64,000 nucleotides of DNA from Auricularia sp. M13 (GCA_037042915.1 CM073203.1:868001-932000), one strand, 5' to 3'; shown: positions 11,534 to 24,947, numbered from the stretch's first letter. Notes: generated from the letters alone by a model not told the origin. A program made the numbers and translations.

Positions 11534-11823
11534 GGTCGCACTGGGCCCGGAATAGTGTGGTGGTTGTGATTTGTTAGAAATTATTCCTTTGGCTTTCCGC
11601 AAGAATGCAAGGCAATAGTTTGAGGGTGGTCGTTGACAAATCTCAGGTCCACCATTCATACTATTCACACGTTCAAGACATATTGTACGTGATTTTGTAG
11701 TGAGTGGCACTGAGATTTGTATTGTGCCACATTCAATAGAATGTCTTTCATTCTTGCAGAAAATCATGCTGGCAATCTCTAACAATTTGCGTCCACCACA
11801 CAATTCCGGACCCAGTGTCGACC
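11534..11823. mobile_element. Foldback (MITE-like) element 1, ~290 bp
   Basis: The ends are inverted: CACTGGGCCCGGAATAGTGT on the left and the reverse complement of CACTGGGTCCGGAATTGTGT on the right. Pairing continues inward through GTGTGGTGG, TTGTTAGA, GCAAGAATG and ACAAATCTCAG with scattered mismatches to a small centre near 11680. No coding capacity. The target duplication is unclear because GGTCG also belongs to the repeat. Confidence 0.65.
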
Positions 11824-12110
11824 AGGAGTTCCTCCAAATGGGACGTGCTCATTGTGGCAGCATTTTTGGCCGGGTCCGCTCGAACTGTGGTCCGCTTCAT
11901 GCGCTTACGCTTCGAAACGTCAGGTGAATAGTCTAAGTGATTATTGTGTTCTCGAGCGCTGGGCCCGCGATTCTATCACATTGTTTGCACTTCGATCAAG
12001 TCAGGCACGAGGAAGTCGACCATCATTTGGCTTGCGAGACTCACGGTGTGTCTACCTCCCCCAGGAGAATCTCCGGTTGATGCGCAAGAACACTGTTGCG
12101 CGTCTGCCAC

Positions 12111-12306
12111 ATCAGCAAAACTGGGGAACACTGCCACCGAAAGAAGCACGTTTTCGGCCAATCAGAACGCGCTCGGACTGCTCTGCGAGCTCGTCAACTT
12201 TTACCGGGAGGGGTAAAAGTCTGAGAGCTCGGTGAGCAGTCCGAACACAACCTGATTGGCTAAAGACGTGCTTCTTTCGGTGGCAGTGTTTTCCTGTTTT
12301 CACGAT
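12111..12306. mobile_element. Foldback (MITE-like) element 2 or hairpin, ~196 bp
   Basis: Two arms of about 95 nt pair almost end to end around a ~5-nt loop near 12207-12211 (ACTTTTACC / GGTAAAAGT). Long perfect blocks are CACTGCCACCGAAAGAAGCACGT, CCAATCAG and CGGACTGCTC. The structure could be a miniature transposon or the template of a long RNA hairpin. It has no open frame of note. Confidence 0.7.
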
Positions 12307-13536
12307 GCAGGACGGGATCCAAGTAGGCGTTGTCATGTCGTTTGCCTCGACATATAAGTACAGTAGGACATGGTGCCCTCATTCCAATGCAGAGACGCTG
12401 TTGGAAGACCTTGCGCGTGTCGCACAGACGCCGCATGCCTGAGATCCAATGCACGTCCTTGAGCAACAGTGTTTGGCGTGTCAAGCTGACAGTGCAACAA
12501 ATCCACCAACCCCCAGGCACTTGACTGGTTGGACATTTGCCCCAGATCATATGACATGTGGTCCAGTTCGCCGGTAGAACAGAAAAGGTTGACAAGTCCC
12601 AGTTTTAAAGGAAGGGTCCCAGAATCCGATCGTGAATGAACGAGGATGTCCATCGCCAATTGCATGCCAAGTCTTTCTGGTGGCACCTATATAGTTAGAT
12701 ATTATACAGTGAGTTGTGGTTACTATGTGAAAGCAAACGCCCTGTATCTCGGAACATGAGCACGAGCATATCCTCCGCCGCACACATCGACTCACCTTCA
12801 TTGTGAGCGGGCGCGGTCGTGATGTGAGGGCACAGCAGCCTGAGCAGCACGGGCGAGTAAAACTTCGCGTGGGACGACCTCCTGCCAGTCGTAGAGTGGA
12901 CAATGGGCTACTGACAGCAACAGAGCAACTGTTCAACACACTTTCTTCGCGGCATTCTCCGCCTGCGAGCGTTATCGATAGCCTGAGCCAGGTACACCAT
13001 TTACAGAACGAAAAGTCACGCACAATTTTCCGGTTGAGCTCAGCCGTGTTCTCCATCAACTGCATTCACGCGCGTCGTCGTGAGCAAACGCGCATGGTGA
13101 CCTGTAAAGCACGTACCGCTGTACGCGTTGTCAGCAACTATGGTGTATACATGAGATGGCGCGCACCTTTTCCGCGTGCTATTTTATCCTTCGGTTGGAA
13201 GTAGAACCTGGTCATCGCCATAGTCAGTGAGCACGCGGCATTCCAAGACAGACACTGCGAGCAGACGCACAGCACAGCAAGCCCATACACCGTCACGCCA
13301 AACAACCCGGCCACCAATCCTTTATGCAGGAGCTCCGTTGGCCGCAGTGGTGCTCGTCGCGCAGGTGGCATGGCGCAATGACGAAGAAGGGCGCGACCCG
13401 CGATCGGCAATTAGCCGCTCGTTACTGTACAATTTGCAGTACAAGAGCGCTCGCAATTGCAAGCAAAAAGATCACTGCTGTATGCCACAAGATTAGGAAA
13501 ATAACAGTAGGGTATACATAACGTATCTACGACGCG

Positions 13537-16500
13537 TCACACGCGCCAAGTCACAAACCAGTCCCACTCGCGCTCGACAGTTGCCAGCATGTAGTCTGCA
13601 ACCGTCCCACCACCGTCTTCATCATCCTCGGCAGCCCCAGCTTGCTCCTGCCCATGCTCCTGCATATCATCGCCATCCCCATGGCCACCGGGCTTCCCCT
13701 CCGTGTTCGCGGCCACAGAAGACTTAGCGCGGCTGGCACTCGCCTTCTCCGCCCCGAAATCCTCCTCGTCCTCTCCAACACGCCACATTTCCTCCTGCAT
13801 CGCAACCCTGCGCGCTCGTGCGTCCGCATCGTCCTCCTCGCGCTCAAGGGCGCCGCTCAGCTCGCCCTCCTCCTCGAGCAGCACGCGTCGCCAGTCGAAG
13901 CCGCCCTGCTGGATGACGAGGTCGTCCAGCGCGCGCTTCTGGTTGGCCTTGCGCAGCATCGCCTCCTCCACCGTGTGCGCCGAGATGAAGCGGTAGATGT
14001 GCACGTCGCGGATTTGCCCAATGCGATGAGCGCTAGCGGAAAGGTGGATGAGCCCACGGATGAGCAGCACGTAGGGGGGTATACGTACCGGTCCTCGCAT
14101 TGCTTGTCCATCTGCGGGTTGAAGTCGCTGTCGTAGAAGATGACTGTATCTGCGCCAGTAAGACTGGGTGACCCCCAACATCAGCACAAGTACGGCGCAA
14201 AAAGTGGATAGACATACTTGATCCCAACGCCGCCACTCCGCGAGCTCGCAATGAACGCAAAGACCTTAGCGTCCGAATTGAATCGCTCCGTGATATACTG
14301 CCTGTCCTCGATCTTCGTGGCACCGTCGAGCCGGAGGTATCGCCAGCCATGCAAGTTGAGGAAGGCCTCGAGGATGTCCAGCACGCGCGTCATCTGCGTG
14401 AAGATGAGCACGCGGTGCCCGCCGTCGTGCCGCTCGCGAAGAAGCGAATGCAGTTCCTGCAGCTTCCCGCAGTCATACTGCAGCAGCGACGGCTCGGGGA
14501 AGGCGACCGCGCGAACTGACGAGGCAACATGCAACGGCGCGTCGAAGGACAGGTCGGGGGCAACGGTGATGGAATCGCCCAAGACGAATCGGCTGAAGTT
14601 GTCCGCGACGACAGGCGGAACGGCGCACGTGAACCGCTCGACCAACGGTGCCAGGTCCTGTGCGCGCTGGGCGAACGAGCGCACCATGGCCGGAGCAATC
14701 ATCCCGGTCGTCATGAAATTTCTGCGGGTCTGCACATCGTCCATATGCTCGAGGGGCCAGAGTCGCGGCGGGAGACGGACGGTCTGCAGCAATTCGCATC
14801 CAAGGACGGGTACCGGCTGGCACTTCAGGCCGTTGACGTACGCCAGGTGCTTGCGGGCAGCAATATGCTCGCTGTGTTTGCGCCATTCCTCGTGCTTGCG
14901 GAAGCCTGCAATCGTCCGCGTATCGCGCGGGGGTTCCGGGTCGAGCTCGTCATCGGAATCGCAGAGCAAATGCGACGCCTCGAGCTCACGACGCGCACGC
15001 ACCGCCACAATCGACTGCTGCAGCGGCTCCTCGCCCACGAACCGCAACCCAAGCAAGTCCAGGTCCAGCTGTTCGCTTTCGTCCCGCTCAGCAAGGAACC
15101 GCCGTCTGACCAACAGTTCACTGATCTCAAAATCCGCGAGGGCGGAGCGCGTCATGACGAACGGCGAGACGATGGGCCGGACCTCGAACAAATCGGGATG
15201 GTTGCACACCTTCCGGAGCTGCATGAGGACGTTCGCGATCTTCTGGTACACGCCGGATTCGAGCGCCTCGCGAGTCTGCGCGCGCGCCATGAACTCGTCG
15301 TACAGCAGTCGCTGCCGCTTCGAGAGCTTACACAGCACCAGGTGCTCGAACTTCTGCGGCAGCTCACGCTCGACGTCTGCCTTCAGCCGGCGTAGAAGAT
15401 ATGGGCGCAAGACGGTATGGAGCTTGTGTACGCGCTCTTTGGTTTCTTGGTCCATCGCGGTACCCTGCTCGATGGCCTTTTCCAGAGGATCTATACAGCG
15501 TGGATATAAGCTCACTGATCGCAGTCCGCGGCGTAGAGGTTATGCGCACTTGCAAACCAATCTCCAAACTCCTTCAGGTTCGCAAAGTTGCTGCCCGACA
15601 TCAAGAACTGGAGCAAACTCCACAGCTCAGTGAGGTTATTCTGCAGCGGCGTCCCGGTGAGCAAAAGTCGCCGTCGACTGCGGTACCCCAGCAAAGTGTT
15701 CCACCGCTGGCTCTTGAAGTTCTTGATCATATGTGCCTCGTCGAGCACCATGTAGTACCACGCCTTGCGCTTAAACAGCAGCGCATCGCGACTGGCGAGC
15801 GCGTAGCTGGTGACGCAGACGTTGAACGAGTACGGGCTCGTCCAGCCCATACGCAGCTTCTTGCGGCGCTCCGTGCTGCCGTGGTACGCAAGGATCTTGA
15901 ACCCCGGGAGAAACTTCTTGAACTCCATCTCCCAGTTGAGCAGCACAGACGTCGGCACGATGACAAGATGCGGGCCCCAAATGCCCCGGTCGCACGCGAG
16001 ATGCGCGAGCAGCGCAATCGTCTGAATCGTCTTCCTGTACAGCCGTGAGCGACGTCACGTGAGATTGAACCCAAGCAGAAAATGTACACACCCAAGACCC
16101 ATCTCGTCAGCCAAAATGCCGTTCAAATTCTGTGTGTGGAGACTCGCAAGCCACTCAAGCCCAGACTGCTGGTACGGTCGCAGGTTTCCCCGCAGGAGCA
16201 GTGGCGCGGTAACCTTGGAGTTGGGATCCCAATCGACCGGCGCAACCGCGAAGTCGCGCAAATACTCCGGAATATCGAGCTCGTCGTCGTCGTCTTCAAC
16301 CTCCTCGACAACTGTCTCAAGTTGAGAAGGAGCGACCGTCTCAGGTTGAGATGGTGCCTGCGCCCCCAGGTCTGCTGAAGGCTGCGTGTCAGCCTCCTGG
16401 ATCACGTTCAGGTCGCTCTCTTTGCCACTTTCCACTGGAGGAACGGGCTCGCCGGCCAACGAGGCGGAAGTCGCGCGGGAATGCTCCGTGGTCGGGACCG

Positions 16501-19145
16501 ACGACTCGGTAGGAACGGCAGACTCTCCCACTGGAAGATCTTGAGCATCGCCGGCAATTGGTGACTTGTCGCGCGAAACGAGTGCAGAAACTGGAGGTGA
16601 AGCCGGCTGTGAAGCTCGAGGCAAACCCGATGCGTTGGTTGCAAGCTCAGGAACAGCGCACGCAGAATCTTGCTGGGCTGCATCGTCCAGGGCCAGCACA
16701 GAGGGGCAATCGTCGGGCGGTTGCGCAGGTGACCTGGCGTCCCGAATGGGCATCTCGTGGTCAGGCGGCTGCGTTGGACTTGTTGGATGCGGCGAGACGT
16801 CTCGAGTAGTCGATAGCTCTTCTACAGACGGTTCGCGTGTCCGTGGGCCGGAGTCTTCCTCATCTTCATCGTCATCCTCGTCGACCAGCTCCAGAGAGAC
16901 GTGGTCCTCAACAAGCGCCATCTCGTCGTCGTCGTCATCATCGTCCTCGCCGTCGTCGGAAACATGCGAGTCGCCCACAAGAAACGACAGGCCAACGTCC
17001 TCCTGGTCGCCAGCTTCATCACCAAACTCGGTCGACCGTTGAGTAGAACCTGAGCTGCTGGTCCGGGTCTCGTCCTCATCTTCGTCCTCATCGTCTTCTC
17101 CGTCGTCGGTGTCCTCATCCTCGTCGCCTTCGCCGTGGAGAGACGCCGCGACGCTGGCGGACCGCGATCTGTGCACCAGGTCCTCGGCCTGCGCCTCGAG
17201 CCGACTCCCGGATTGCGCCAGGATCTCGTCGAGATGGAGCTTGCCTCTGCGCGCCTCCTCCTCGAGCAACTTTGCATTCTTCCTCTCGCGAATATGCTTT
17301 AAGGGGGCAAAAAAATCAGCTCGAATGCGCCACGCAGAAGCAGGACACGCACAAAGACCGCTTTCCGCCACTCATTGGTAACGTCCCGAATCGTATCCTT
17401 CGCCAGCTTCCTCAACCGCCGCTCTTCAATGCGGCGGCGCTGATCGTCCGTCCCAAGGAGCTTCGCAAAATGCGCGGTGATCAACTTCGCAACGCGCCCG
17501 GCGCCGGCCTGCGCCTCGCCACCGCGCAACCTCTTCGCCCCACCCTGCGCCTCGACCTCCGCGACCACCGCGCGCCACGGCGTCCACACGTCCGGGTCCG
17601 GCGGCGCCTCGAGCCCGCGGCCGCCGGTGTCCGGCGGCAAGCGCCCCGCCCTGCGAAACGCGTCGATTTTCCTGCGCACCTCCGCCTCCTCGCGCTCCCA
17701 CTCCTCCAGCGTCCGGCCCTCGGGCGGACCGTCCTCGCCGAGGTCGTAGTACGATTCCGACAGAGCGCGCAGCGAACGGCCGTGCTTGGGCAAGGGTGGA
17801 ATCTGCGCGGGGTGCGAGTATGGCACGCGCTGGACGAGCCGCACGCGTTTGATGTGCTTGAAGGGCGACGGAGGTGGGGACGCTTCGGGTGCGGTTGCAG
17901 GGGACGGGGAGCGCTTTCGCTTTCGAGATGGCGTTGATTTCGGTGGCGGCAGCTCTGACGCGGTGGGTACCATTTCGGGGGATGGCGAGCGTTTTCGCTT
18001 TCGGGGTGATGTGGCCTTGGGCGTCGGGACTTCTGGCACGGCGAAGGTGGCACGACGAGCGCGTTTGGATGGACGTTCGGCATCCACGTCGTTCGCGACA
18101 GGCGCAGGGGGCGGCTCGCCGACATCGCCTGCCGAGGCAGACGGCCCAAGCCTCGAAGACGATCTCCGCGGGACGTCCGTAGCCAGCAAATGGCGAGAAG
18201 GGCGTCCAGGACCGCGTTTCAGTGGTGGTGGTGGCTTCTCCAGAATAAGGGATGGGCGCTGGGAGCTGGTTTTCACCAGGGGAGGATCTGCACCTGCATC
18301 CTTCTCCTTCTCTGGTGCATTGTTCTTTGCTTTGCCCTTGTTGAGCACGAGTTTCAACGGGCGCGCTGCAAGAATAATTGAACACGCGCGGGAATGCAGG
18401 TGAGCCGGGATAACGTACCGCGTGACTGCTGCACGGGTGGGTCCTCCTCCTCAGACTCTACATCTTCACTCTCTGGCGGAGAGGGCGTAGGAGCTGCGGG
18501 TGCAGGCGTCTTCTTTATCTTCAGGACCAACGGCGAAGGCGAAGGTTTGGCAGAATGGGCAGTCGACTTGCGCGACGGGGTGGGCGTTGGCGTTTGCAAC
18601 GGCGTGCGGATGAGTGCTGACAGCGATTCCCTGCGCTCTATAGCGGCGCTGCGTGTTTTGCGCGTTGCAGGGGTGGGATTGGACTTTGCCAATAGATCGT
18701 ATCGCGCGCGGAACTGCTCGGCGGGCATTGTGTCAGAGGCACAATAGAAAAGAACAAGCGCATAAAGCACGCACATCGAGGAACACCTGGCTGTTGTCCT
18801 CCTTGGCCACCTGCGCGCCCGTCTGAGCCTAATCCGCGAGCCAGCTGCGACGGGCGACGCACCTTGGGATCGTAGTTCACCAGGCTGACGAATTTCTCCA
18901 GATGAAACAGCTCTCTAACCTGCGCAAAGGTAAGCAATCTGCAGTAGCCTGGTGGTCAAAACACTCACCATATCGTCGTGCGAGTCCTTGATTTCCTCGA
19001 GCCTGGCCTGGCGCGCCATAATCATCTCGGTTTTGCGCGCCGCGACACGCTCCTCGATGCTCGCTTCAGGCACGCGCGGGCGCGCTGGCAGCCGCAGCTT
19101 GATGCCAGAGGCCTTGACGCGCTTCTTGCTGCTGCCCTTGGCCAT
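13537..19145 (-). CDS. SWR1: SWR1 chromatin-remodelling ATPase
   Basis: Ten exons: 18969-19145, 18863-18919, 18775-18810, 18419-18716, 17353-18365, 16092-17296, 15550-16034, 14218-15490, 14089-14163 and 13537-14032, total 1704 aa in one frame. Order: basic N-terminus, HSA-type segment (~residues 440-540), very acidic linker ([12 protein letters not shown] and similar), SNF2 N-lobe with DEMGLGKT (Lys ~930) and LDEAH (~1027), the long insertion typical of SWR1/INO80, then the C-lobe with SGGVGINLTGADTV and QCEDRAHRIGQ. SWR1 exchanges H2A for H2A.Z. The [18 protein letters not shown] segment points to SWR1 rather than INO80. The exon 4 start is ambiguous by one codon. Confidence 0.95.
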
Positions 19146-19717
19146 CGGGTGCGTCCAACAGACTCGGCTGTGCGGTCGTCCAACGCCCGCGGCGGTTCTC
19201 GGCGTCCACGCGACGCCACGAGCTCGTTATTGCACTAACGGATAGGCGCTGGCGACAGTAGCACGGCTGGCGCTGAATCGGGGGTCTAGCAGGTCGCCGT
19301 CGAGTGACGGTCGGGCAAGAGCGCGCGGGTCGGCCATTTCGCGAGCTGTCGGCGGAGTGTTGTCTGTCGCCGGCTTGGTCTTGCTAACTCGCCGCTGACG
19401 AGCAATTCCGAAAGTGAAAACAAGTCCAACATTCGCAGGAGAACAATCCAAGATGCATTATTATTATAGGTGTGACGAGAATGTGCGAGTGCTAACGATA
19501 CAATATCCACAGACTTCGAGATCGGCGTCCAAGTCCAACGTTCCGAAGTCAACCATTACGACGAAGAACGAAACTAACAATAAGAGTAACGCGCTATGAA
19601 ACAGCGCGGAATAACGATTCCAGACAAGCATAGGCTTGCCTTGCTGCAGGGCATTCAGGACGCGAAGCTGCATATGAGTCAGTACGCACCCTGATTCATG
19701 AGCGCACTCGACGTACC
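19146..19717. other. Spacer between SWR1 and the Q/P-rich gene
   Basis: Holds the 3' end of the upstream gene and the promoter of SWR1, both on the minus strand. No further gene seen. Confidence 0.6.
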
Positions 19718-22700
19718 CTAAGGTTTCAGCAACCTATTGAGCGCCTCTCTGGTTCCGTCTATACCCCAGCCCGTCTGGCCCTGCGACAGCTGGCTGGTGC
19801 TGGCCGCAGCTCTTGGCCTCCCGAAATCTTCGATCTCTTTGAACAGGTCCAGGACGAACTTGCTTTTCGGCGGGGAGGTCCCAACGCTCTTGCTCGAGGA
19901 CGCGGTGGGCGCGGGATCTTGTCGTTGATGAGGCTCTGGTGTCGGATCGGGCGTGACCATGCCTCTCGGTGTCGGCGCTTCGTCGAGAATTCGGATTTCC
20001 TCCTCCTCCTGCTCGTCCATCGGCAACGCCGATTGAGCGCTAGGCCCGGGGTCTCCTACCGCGGAGGACGGTGAAGACTGGGAAGGCACATGCGATGTTG
20101 ACGGGCCCGCCGCGGCCGCCTGAGCAGGGTCATGCGTCGCCTCCGCGATGGTCGCCACTGCAGGCCGAAACGTAATCCTGACCCTCGCAAACTGCCTCAT
20201 CGCGCCCGACATCTCCAGCACCCTCATCATATTCTCCTGTATCTTCCCGCGCCTCTCCGGATCCAACTGCCGCTGCGCCGCCCACGCAGTGTAGTACGGC
20301 TCGAGCCACTTCGCCGCAGCGACGTCCGACATCTTGTCCAGCTCGTCGATGAAGGGAACGGGCGTGGAAGCGTCGAGCGGACCCGCCGCACACGCATCGA
20401 AGAACGGGAAAAGCGTGCGCTCCGTATCTGACAGCGCTGGCGCTGGCGCGGATGCGGCGGAGTCCTCGGCCGGGAGCTGCGACCCAGCCGTCTGCGGCGG
20501 CGACGGCAGCTCCTCGAACCGCGGCGCGGGCGAGGGCGGCGGAGGCTGCGTCGCGCCAGCGAGGACAAGTTGGCCTGGCTGATGCCCTTGATTCAGCGTC
20601 GGCACGCGCTCGCCCTCGGGTTGCTGGGTGGTCAGAGCGGGCCGCCGAGCCTGCGCGAAAGCAAGCAGCCGAGAAAGCTCGCGTTTCTTGATGCTCAGCG
20701 CTCCCTGCGCCCGCGCCTGATCCCCGCGCATCGTGTACTCGTCCTGGTGCCATGCGCAGCACTTGATCATCCAGCGCAAATACTTCTCCTGCTCGGCCGG
20801 CGAAAGTTGTGCGTACTGCTCGTCGTTCAGTGCACGTAACAGGGTGCAAAACTGGGCCGGCGGGTGTGTGTCCCAGCAAACGTGTGGCGGAGCGATCGTC
20901 TCGGGGTTCGGGCCAGCATTGCCTGGAGCAGGGACAAGCGCCTGCGATGGAACGGGCTGCGGTTGAGCGACTTGCTGTGACCGAGCAACGGGGTGGTGGG
21001 CGATGGCCTGCTCGTGGACGGCGGGTTGCGTTCGTGAAGCCGCCACGGGCTGGATGGCCTGAGAGGCGAGTTGCTGCTGCTCAGCGAGGGCAGGACCGGC
21101 GAAACGCATGACCGGCAGCATATCCTGCGCGGACTGCGACTCTCGGCGCTGAGCAGGTGGCGCCTGCTGCTGCTGCGTGGCGAGCGCGTAGCCTGCATGT
21201 TGCGGAGGCTGACCCGTTCTCGGCGAGGCCTGCGTGGGCCGAGGTGCTTGATGCGCATACGGCTGCGGCGCGGACGCAAGCATATGTGCGACTGGTCCCT
21301 GGAACGGCTGAGCCGCCTCTTGCGGGGCCGACGGTCGTCGGGCTGCCTGCGACACCCCGTTCGGCGCGTAGTAGCTGGGTTGGGCCGGACGCGGCGCAGA
21401 GGGCGGCCGCCCATGCGCACGTGCGACTTGCCCCTGGAACGGCTGAGCCGCCTGTTGCGGGCCAGGTGGTCGCTGAACTGACTGCTGAATCCCGTTCGGC
21501 GCATAGTAGCTGGGCTCGGCCGGACGCGGCGCAGAGGGCGGTCGTCCAGCCTGCTGCATCGCGTTCGCATGCGCGACTGAATGCTGGAACGGCTGAGCCA
21601 GCTCTTGCGGGCCTGACGATCTCTGGACTGCCTGCGAAATCGCACTCTGCGAGTAATGACTGGGCTCGGCCGGACGAGGCGCGGAGGGCGGTCGTCCAGC
21701 CTGCTGCATCGTGTTCGCATGCGCGACTTGTCCCTGGTATGGCTTCACGACCTCTTGTGAGCCAGGCAATCGCTGGACTGCCTGCGGAATCCCGTTCGAC
21801 GCGTAATAATAACTGGGCTCAGCCGGACGCGGCGCAGAGGACGGTCGTCCGACCTGCGCGTGCGCGACCTGTCCCTGTCCCTGACTCGGAGGCCGCGGAC
21901 CATACTGGCCATTCTGGTGGACGTGCGTAACCCCTGCGAATCGTCGTTCCTGCGCGGCGTATTGCTGTTGCTGAGGGGCGGCGGCGCGGTGTTGCTCCGC
22001 GTATGCGCCGCCTTGTCCCGCGGGGGGTCGTGTCTGCTGACTCGCGTACCCGCTTGGACCGGGCGCAGGGGGCGGATAAGGCACGGATTGCCGCAGCTGC
22101 AGGATTTGCTGTTGTTGCTGGTACGAGAGCTGCTGATTCAGCTGCGGGCTTGGGCCGTGACCGTGTGCGCTTTGACCGTTGGCGCTTTGACCGTTGAAAG
22201 CGGGACGCTGCTGAGCGAAGTACTGCTGCTGCTGCTGAGGGACTTGCTGCTGCGGGTGCAGCTGGTGACGATGAGCTACCGGCTGACCCTGGAATGCGAT
22301 CGCGTTGGGATGAGGACCTTGAAGGACCTGCGATTGCGCAATTTGCTGAGAAGGCTGATAAACCGGAGCATGTGCTTGGGTGCCCCTTTGCTGTGTAGAA
22401 ACCGTAATTCGGGGCGCAACCCTCGTTTGTGCCCCGGACTGCGAAACTACATGAGAATGCAACTTCCGACAGTTGTACATCGACTCACCTGGATGGCGGG
22501 TGCATAAAATGCGGCAAGCTGCTCCTGAGTATACGGCGGGACAACATTCTGGCTCTGTGGAGGATATGCTTGGTGACTTGGGGCTGGCCGGGTAGGTTGA
22601 GCCTGGCGAGGCCGTCAGTGGTAAAACTTGATAACGGTCCATACGAAAGTGACGAACCGGTGGAGGGACAAAATCGCGATCGCGAACGAGATGCGGAAGA

Positions 22701-24389
22701 GATGTCGATACGGCCTGGCGAGCAGGTTGTGCTTCTGGTTGTTGCCATCCCTGCACAGTCCGTGCAAGGGCCTGCTGATTTTGGGCCCACGAGTCATCGA
22801 AATTTTGTTGAGGGAGGTAGCCACGAGGAGGCGCTGCGAGTTGGACCGTTCCGCGTACAGGAGCCTGTTGGACAGGCTGATATTGCTGATGGACGTTGGC
22901 GGCGGGCGGGCCTGGCGGCTGCTGTCGAGCAACGTTGGAAAGACTCTGTAACGTGCTTCCTGAGCCAACGACTGCTGGTGGGCCTTGGGCCTATTGAATA
23001 ACATAAAAATCGAAAGAAAAAATCCTGCTAGACTGAAAGTTTACCTGTTGAGCCGGGATGACTTGTGATGGTGAAAAGTGCTGATGGGCACCAGACTGGC
23101 CATTCGGATTGTAGGCTGCTGGGCCAGAAAGAGCGGAAACATTACGATTTGAAGGATGATATGGGGTCTCAGGTTGTTCAGATGCTAAGAAGTCCGTCAG
23201 CTTTCCGTCTAGAAAGAAATTTCTTCGAGGAGAACTGACGCTGCGCAGTAACATGATGAGGCACTGGCGGCCGTGCCCCTTCCTGGGCAGAAAGAGGGCC
23301 CGAGGAATAGCTTGAGGTAGCGTTGGACCTTCGTCGCTCGTGCTCGCCTTGCGGTCCCCGATGGACAGGTCTGGTGTGGGTCGTGCCTGGCGAGGACTCC
23401 GGGGTCGGGAACAAGGCCGCCCCTGACGTCACCGAGGTCGTCGGCGACACCAACGACTCCCGCCGCGAGGGCGCCACCCCCGATTGAGCCCCTGTGCCCT
23501 GAAGAGCATGTGGCCGAGCTTGGACCACGGACTCCGCGATTGTCCGCGGATGTTCGGATGTTCGGACCGAAGGGTTAGCGTCGTCTTGAAGAGATGTGGC
23601 TGTGGCCGGCCGAGATGATGGTGAGACATCGACCGCCGAGAACGTCTCCGCCGTTTCCAACGAATTTGGAGGGGACACCCGTCTCCTCTTAGGCGGCGAC
23701 GAGGAACTGAAGTTGTCTCGCCACGAGACCCATTTGGAGATAGACGCCGCGGGGACGTTGAAGTCGGATGCCCAGCTGTTGATAGCGGCCGGCGAGACAG
23801 ATGTTCCCATCGAAAGAACCTGATACAGTTGTGGCAAAACCGAGCGCAGCTCGGGAAACGCTGTTTGAACCTTCGTGAGCACGTGCACGACAGTCCAGTG
23901 ACCACGCACCGTGTGCAGCAACTTCTTGCTCGCTGTGGCGATCAAGGAGCTCGGACCAGCCCGTTTCCGAGAGCTTGCGGCGAACGCCCCTCACGCTGCT
24001 CGTCGTCTCCGTTGGCGAGTCGACGTTCATCTCATCCGTGGTTTCCTCTTTGTTCTTAGGATTCTCCATTACGTCCGCTGTGCATCGCGTCAGCACAGCT
24101 CTGACACACACATATACATATGTTAATCATTACCGCGGACTGTCGCCTCGGGCATTCTTCTCTTTACAGCAGGGCCCTGAGGTGCAGTGGCGACGCCAGC
24201 CACGTCCTGACTCATGTGGCTGGCGCCATCGGACAGCGGTAAACTCGCGCTAGCGGCGGCTGCCTGCGTCGGCGCCGCCGCCGTTGAGTCCGATGTCATG
24301 GAGCTAGCGCGCGAAATTTGACGCGCCTCTGGACCGCGGGGACGATGCTTGTCGCCGAGGATACCGCGGCGGGCAAACGCTCTTGACAT
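19718..24389 (-). CDS. Large Q/P-rich low-complexity protein with internal repeats
   Basis: Seven exons proposed: 24134-24389, 23923-24077, 23240-23870, 23045-23184, 22712-22990, 22489-22602 and 19718-22438, about 1431 aa. The splice between the second and third exon is the weak point (several donors possible at 23920-24000). The N-terminal part has a small folded-looking segment (AAINSWASDFNVPAAS); then come long Q/P/A-rich stretches, four repeats of 45-51 aa built on GRPPSAPRPAEPSYY (DNA ~21270-21870), a possible domain with CWDTHPPAQFCTLLRAL and KYLRWMIKCCAWHQ, and an acidic C-terminus. The composition suggests a nuclear transcription or chromatin cofactor, but that is inference; I recognise no family. 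Confidence 0.72.
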
Positions 24390-24947
24390 GAAATTGGTGG
24401 GGGCGGTGGGCGGTGGGCAACTCAGGAAATAAATACGAACAAATTGAGTGGAGTTTATATACCTCGCCAGGGACGGCGCAGACCCCAGACAGCGCAGAAA
24501 ATGGGGGGCAAAGTTGGCCGGTTTTTTCGATCAACGATCAGGTGTGCCTGGGCGGCGGGGCGGAAGAATGTAAGCTGACGCGGCGTGGACCCCGGGAGCG
24601 GCACAGCTTGCCGTTCTTATAAGGAGGGGCATCTCGCGGCTGTTTGTTGGGGCATCCTTGGCCTTCGCCCGCTCTCTCCTCATCGTTCGCCACAGTCTCC
24701 GCGGCGACGCAGGCGACGCGTAACAGGGCTCGGTTAATAGGACGTTCAGGGAGCAGAGGCGCGCCTCGAGGCAGGTTACGTTGCTTGGCCTTCGAAGAAG
24801 CTCCAACCCTCCGCCCACACCACGCAGCCTCTTGTCTCGTGACTCTCCTCTGACTCGAGAACGACGGAAAGACCAGTTTCGACCGCTCTGTGCGCCGTAT
24901 GGTCTCTGCCAGTCACTCTCAGGCTCGACTGTCTTCTTCATGTCGCA

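Larger units (their letters stand above)
10567..13536. other. Gene-poor stretch with two foldback elements
   Basis: No complete gene is supported. Two inverted-repeat elements (11534-11823 and 12111-12306) are listed separately. On the minus strand around 12800-12900 a short spliced-looking piece (KFYSPVLLRLL followed by a GTGAGT donor) could be a gene relic; I cannot name it. Confidence 0.5.

Noticed and set aside
12547-13065. Minus-strand frame with a spliced-looking piece (KFYSPVLLRLL)
   Set aside because: One good donor only, no domain identified and stops all around; noted as a possible relic in the intergenic entry.
14218-15633. Long plus-strand open frames antisense to SWR1
   Set aside because: Ser/Arg-rich shadows of the GC-rich coding strand; SWR1 exons explain the openness.
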